This document shows, in pieces, positions 58,934 to 64,000 of a stretch of DNA of 64,000 nt. This stretch comes from Imbricaverruca yamaguchii (taxonomy: Eukaryota > Arthropoda > Thecostraca > Neoverrucidae). How positions within the stretch are numbered: position 1 is the stretch's first letter; each line of letters starts with the position of its first letter. The notes under the pieces were generated by a model. It did not search any database. It was not told the DNA's origin and saw only the letters and a list, made by a program, of their open reading frames with translations. The stretch spans positions 2,711,001 through 2,775,000 of the forward strand of contig JAOTOL010001635.1 in the NCBI GenBank assembly GCA_034440575.1, written 5' to 3'. The position numbers were made by a program, and so were the translations under genes.

Positions 58934-59008
58934 TGCTGGAGTTGGTTGGCTATTTTGGCTTAGAGGAGCATCAACTGTGATGGTCATACAGTGCCCATTG
59001 CTGGAGTT
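58934..59008 (+). mobile_element. 55-bp mini-element, copy D, inside an RT relic
   Basis: TGCTGGAGTT at 58934-58943 and 58999-59008 flank a 55-base insert starting GGTTGGCTATTTTGGCTT, then AGAGGAGCATCAACTGTG and ATGGTCATACAGTGCCCAT. Removing insert and one duplication restores the RT block NLLEFMEYE, so the pre-insertion site is known. Its GGAGC...GTGCCC ends show base changes relative to copies A-C. Confidence 0.85.
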
Positions 59009-59209
59009 CATGGAGTATGAAACAAGAGAAGTAAATAATCAGAACAGGACAGATGAATATTTAGACTTTACCAAAGCTTTTGATATGGTTCCATAGATGC
59101 ATATAGGTAGTTCACCAATTGGAGCAGCATGGGATTGATGGATAGGTTCTTGAATGGACTGAAACATGGCTAAGGGGATGCAAATAAATGATAGTGCTTG
59201 TTTTGTCCA

Positions 59210-62200
59210 CACATGTCCCTCTTCAGTTGGCAAAGAACAACTACTCTATCATAACATTTACTGTGAAAACATAGCCAGTGTATTACACTTATCCATACCT
59301 CATGCTTCAGAGTTTATGCATGCATCAACTACATCTGGCATGCAGCTACCTGGTGCTTCACATACCAGGTGGCTGCAGGTTTGTTTGGGGTGACTGATTG
59401 TTCTGGTTAGGTTATATTATGTTATGCTATATTATAATTATTATGGTACACTATCTTACTTTTGGGTAAGCTAGGCTGGACCAGGTAGGTACATAGTTTG
59501 TCTGAGAACACCACAGCAGAAGAAAACATGACAAACCTGACCATCTAATTAAGGTATGTGAAATGATTACAGCATTAACTCATAAAATAGAGTGAGTATT
59601 GCAGCAGTTACCCAGTGCCCTACTTATCATGTTATCATCCAGTGTAGGATTTCCATATTTTTTTCTTGGTAGTGGAGCACAAAATTTTTTAGCTAGAGTA
59701 TGAATTTTTTTGCTGGATTCCAAAAATAGCTATGCACTTGCTGACAATTAACCTTGTTTTAGTGGGACTGAAAACCAATGTTAGCATTTTTGTATGCATA
59801 AACATCTTGGCAAACTAAGCCATGTAAAAAACTTTGCTGCACTAAAAAAATGAGTTGTCCATAACCAGATAGTATTGCTTTAATGGGATTAAAAATAAAT
59901 GTTAGCATTTCATGCTGTATGTACCATACAAACATATATGTACATATAGCCAACTGCTAAGTCAGCAATATGTCAGCAAGCTAAGTCATGAATAGGTGCA
60001 ATTGTGCCAAGGAATGCAACCTAGTGGGAAATGCCCTCAGTAGCCAAAGTACTCAAAAAAATATACCCATGATATCTACAAAGTGTACAGATATTGCCTG
60101 AGTGTAGGTGGGTGATGTATTCCCAAAGTTCACAAACAAATATTTATGATAAATAGGCATGATGTGATGTGAATACACCAATAACATTTGTCCTGGCAGA
60201 GCTCAGGATGAATCATACACACTCATCTTGGGCGGACCACACCACCGGGAATGTTGTTCTTTGTTTTCCCTTCTGGAGTACAAAATATTTCATTTAGTCT
60301 AGTCACAATCCTGGAGTACATAATGTATTGGTATCCATGACACCAACAAATGTCAGTTTTTCCACCACTGATTTATCATCACAGTTTGAGGTAACCATGA
60401 AACAAGTTTTCCATACATTTCATCTTCATGAAGCATGTGAAGGGGCTAAGTTGGTTAAGTTAGGATAGGCTAAGCTTTTGTTACAAGTTAGAAAAATGTT
60501 CACAATTTTGTGGAATATTTGTTATCTATTAGTTCTTCAAGAACCATCCAAAAAATTTTGTTCTTCAAGAATTACATTAGGTTTGTTAGGCTATGTCAGG
60601 TTTTTCAAGCTGAAAATTTTTGAGACAATAGTTGTTGGGAAACTTCCTATTCAACGAAATCTTTTTTGTTTATTTTGAACATTACTTTTTACACTATATT
60701 GCCCAACTACAAACCACTTTTTTTGGTATTACTTTGGCTCAAAAACTGAAAAGCATCCACTTGCAGAGGAATGAATAGTCACATCACTTTTGGCACATTT
60801 ATAAACATTGCATTAAAATAAAAATATTAAGCTGCAAAATTATCATTGTAAACAAATAAATGGCTATGACTGTATTCATCATCAACCATATCAATTGCAT
60901 GCACTGCTGCCAACTGAAAATTAAGTACTTGTGGAGATTATAATGGTGGCATGGTCATGCCTAATCGTGTTCTTAAAAATAATAACAAAAGGGGAATACG
61001 AATAAAACATTACTTGCTAGTGCAAAGTTAGACAAGCTTGAGAACGACATAAAACTTGTTGTTCACACCAGTGATCCTCCATTATTTTTGGGGGCTAAAG
61101 CTTGAGTTGGGTTGACCAAGGACAAATGTCTTTGAAGTAAGCGAAGTGGAAGGCTGGTGTCTGCAGGTGAGACATTCAGATAGACAATGGGAGGCAGGAA
61201 ACTGGATGTCATTGAAGAGGGAATAAACTTAGGTGTCAAGTCATAACATAATCCATGAAAGAACGGTATGTACCTATCCAGTATGAGCAATGCTCCAGAA
61301 AGCAGCGTATCGCACCGCTTCAAGGTTCAATCTTGCGCGCAAATGTAACAGGTTGCTATAAGACTAGGGATACGTCATCAAAACTCATGAAAAAGTCGCG
61401 AACTTTTAGATATTCTACATTTTCTATATTTGCCATGAACAATATTATCATTGACTATTATTGGAGACAACCTTCTTTTTTTCAGGAACATTATCGAATC
61501 TTCCCTGCACCGGTTCAACCTGTCCCTTAGTATTTTCTCAATATTCCTTCCCCCGCCCAATTCAACCACCCATCCTATGTCCTCTGCCTTCCTGTCCTCT
61601 GTCACCTGCCTCCATGTGACCAACCTCCTGTTCCCTTCACATTTTCCCATCTTCCATGTCTCTGCCCTCTTTCTTCTAAACTATAGCCTAACCAGAAATA
61701 AAAATAAAAAGCAACAAACAAATAAGACGTGCACCGCTTCCTTGTTCGCTCCTATGAAGGATAGAGCGACACAATTCGCAGGGTGGATCGGCACGATAGT
61801 GAACTCTATTGTGTGCAAAGTTCACGCCCTTAGTACATCTTCGAGGTCCAATGAGATCAAAATAGCACAATTTTCGGGTTTTGCCTGGCTTGGCTTGTCA
61901 TTGTTATGGGTCGCTGTCATTGTATTTAAATGCTCCAAAATTTGCATTAATGATGTTTTGGACGTTACTAATGATGCAACATAGATGGCAGATCCGCCAT
62001 TTAACCTCAGGTCACCTATATAGGAACACTTTATTAGGTCATTACCTGCTCCAGTTACCGGAATCGGGCTCGCAACCCGACTTCTCCGTTCGGCGGTTCG
62101 GCACAATCGGCTTCGCAAAGAAAGCAGTGAAATGCATGAATGAAGTATTGAAACGCTTAGGCACACAATGGTAAACAGTAGAGTTCGGGATGTGTTGGGA

Positions 62201-62511
62201 GTAACATGTAAAGTGGCATCAAATGCATGACAGTCATTTGCATTTATGACACATTCCAGTTGACCAAGTTTGGTTCCATTAGCCTGTCATGAACTTGACC
62301 TGACTTGACCTCGGGGCCAATCATGACTTTTAAATTATTTAGCATAACAATATGCATGAAACAAGTCGCTAGTGTTGTCAAGAACACTTCCCTTTGCCAA
62401 TATACGGGAAGCGCATCGGCGCTGATTTTTGTGGTCTGGCGCTGCGAATTGTTTCTTGCTTTAACAGCGCCTAACTTTAAAAATTTTCGCCCGATTTCCA
62501 TTTTTGTTCCT
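59210..62511. other. AT-rich intergenic DNA, no gene supported
   Basis: Short ORFs without motifs; a pyrimidine-rich stretch at 61540-61680. Nothing further seen. Confidence 0.4.
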
Positions 62512-63367
62512 TTAACCCGTCCCGTCTCAGGGTGGGGGGTCTTCAACCGCCCCGCCCCCTCAGGTTTTTCGCGGATAGCGGACTAACGGCGTGAGGCAGC
62601 GCGCCTAAATTTGACATGCCTATTCCCATATCAATTTGACACGCTGATTCTAAATTTTTAGGTTAGGTCATATAGAGTCAACGTGTTAGTCAAGGTCAAG
62701 TGAGGTCACATCCAAAAAACTCTAACGACTGGTTGAAAACCAGTCGTCACGCTTTAGCGGATACAAATATTGTAATGAAACTTTAAGCGTTTGCTTATCC
62801 TTACGGATGCAACAAAACGCACGAGTGGAATTTTTCATTTTTTTCGTCTTTGGCTACATGTAAATTTTGCGTCTTTGCCAGATTGTAGTTCAAATACAGG
62901 ATTCTGGCTAAAGTAAACATTTTTTATTAGGGCAAGTTGACTTCCAACAACGTTTCTCGGTCTACTCTACCCATTGGAAGAGGAAAATTAAAGACAATTT
63001 GAAAACTCAAAATTTAGACATTAAAAAAAAAATTTTGGGGGCAAAAAAAATGTAGCCCCGGTGGATTTCGCTGTCCTTTTCTCATTCCAAATAAATTTTG
63101 TTTTTATGTATCCCAAAAATGAACTCCCCAGAGTCAAAAACATAAATTCGTGTCAAAAACATAAGTCGTGAAAATTCGTGAAAATCGAGCCCCTGGTGAC
63201 GTCATTTTTGGGGATTTTTTTTTTGGAGGGTGGACCCGGACCCTACTCGTCGAGCGCTTTCCGATGACACCTCTTTCGTTTTCGTGCGATGCTTGGTTTT
63301 GATTTTAGAGGGGGTCTACAACCGCGACGGGGTGGGAGGATTTGACCGGAAAGACGGCGCGGGTTAA
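62512..63367 (-). mobile_element. piggyBac-like MITE, copy 3 (inverted)
   Basis: An 856-bp element with TTAA at 62512-62515 and 63364-63367. Reverse orientation to copies 1 and 2: its right-end block (GGGTCTTCAACCGCCCC) lies at the left. Alignable along its whole length. Confidence 0.8.
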
Positions 63368-63506
63368 ACAACGCGCCGGCCATTTATTAGCAGGTACACA
63401 AACAACGGCGTAAATCGGCAGGTAAAATCTGGAGGTATCTACGAAAAACCGGAGGGGTGAGCGGATTTGTCCCCCCCCCCCACCCCCCAGCCCTCCAGGG
63501 CGCGTG

Positions 63507-64000
63507 TTAACCCTGTTATCTCTCCTGTCAGATCCTCACACCCCGTCCTGGGGGATAGATGTAGACCCCCCTCTAATCTCCAAACTGAGCGTCGCACGAA
63601 AACGAAATAGGCGTCATCGGATAGCGCTCGAAGATTAGGGCCAGAGACCACCCCCAATTTTACCCCGAGAAGTGATGTCACTAGGGGCCCTAGAGTTTCA
63701 CGACTTACATAATGCTTGTGGCTCTGGGGGTTCACTTTGAGTGAGATTTGAAGAAGAAAAATTGAAACAGAAAAGGAAAACGAGATCGACCAGAAACATA
63801 CAATTTTGTTGATTTTTTTTTACAAGCTTAAGTTTTCAAGTTTTCTTTAATTTTACATTTCCAATGGATAGAGCTGATTGAAGAAAACAATATTGTTCGG
63901 AGTCAACTTGCTCCAATACAAAATGCTTGCTTTAGCTAGAATATTTGATTTTAACTCTAATGGGCAAAATGTGAAACTGATTAGTAATCAAAAACGGAAA
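63507..64000 (+). mobile_element. piggyBac-like MITE, copy 4, cut by the window end
   Basis: Starts TTAACCCTGTTATCTC and follows the family through CAGATCCTCACACCCCGTC and GCGTCGCACGAAAACGAAA. Its left end faces the left end of copy 3, 140 bases away. Between them (about 63440-63500) is a decayed right-end fragment (CGAAAAACCGGAGGGG). Confidence 0.75.

Larger units (their letters stand above)
57750..59200 (+). pseudogene. CR1-like RT relic with two nested insertions
   Basis: RT blocks read in order on the plus strand: KPGKATGPNN then ISVRILK (the latter re-formed after removing the insert 57852-58660), ANAVPILKSGS, NGSGSRKPCLMNLLE then FMEYE (re-formed after removing 58944-58998), YLDFTKAFDMVP, then GIDG, VLEWTETWLRG. 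Stops and shifts show that it is long dead. A different remnant from the one at 32400-33640. Confidence 0.78.

Noticed and set aside
46997..59008. Mini-elements as tRNA genes or ordinary tRNA SINEs
   Set aside because: Too short for a tRNA, no B box, no T arm and no tail; only the A-box-like part fits.
62040..62110. tRNA-like stem CGGG..CCCG
   Set aside because: No A box at the right distance and the T-loop pattern has an extra base.

Overview
The window looks like nuclear DNA of an arthropod, most likely a crustacean. The grounds are two intron-rich protein genes (an arthropod-type chaoptin-like gene and an OSCP1 gene), APE-type non-LTR retrotransposons, TTAA-flanked and hAT-like DNA elements, and many GC-rich minisatellites. 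There is no operon structure, CRISPR array or rRNA. The species cannot be fixed from the sequence alone.

Layout. 0-25 kb is gene-poor. It holds a chain of unrelated minisatellites (unit lengths 10, 16, 18, 26, 34, 38, 43, 52, 72 and 82 bp), one apparently full-length CR1/L2-like retrotransposon (6371-10259, minus strand, 13-bp target duplications), two piggyBac-like MITEs (11545-12374 and 20009-20846), CpG-rich islands, and three exon-like segments on the minus strand, including a signal-peptide exon at 18324-18384 and an unidentified exon at 23103-23262. 25.5-41.3 kb is one plus-strand gene, a chaoptin-like leucine-rich-repeat surface protein of seven coding exons (about 1057 residues), broken in this sequence by one extra A in a homopolymer. 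Its long second intron contains a dead CR1-like reverse transcriptase. Its last intron contains a minisatellite built from the end of the preceding coding exon plus its splice donor. 41.7-43 kb is a large 24-bp satellite. 48.5-55.65 kb is a complete minus-strand OSCP1 gene of seven coding exons whose phases all agree (371 residues). 55.7-62.5 kb is AT-rich. It holds a CR1-like RT relic (57.75-59.2 kb) into which an 809-bp hAT-like element and a 55-bp mini-element have separately inserted. 62.5-64 kb holds two more copies of the piggyBac-like MITE arranged head to head.

The chaoptin-like and OSCP1 genes point toward each other and are functionally unrelated as far as known: chaoptin is a photoreceptor-cell adhesion protein, and OSCP1 is a cytosolic/ciliary protein associated with organic solute transport. 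The most unusual item is a family of ultra-short (about 55-57 bp) elements bounded by 10-15 bp target-site duplications. Four copies are clear and two are partial, and one copy interrupts a recognisable RT reading frame so that its empty site can be inferred.
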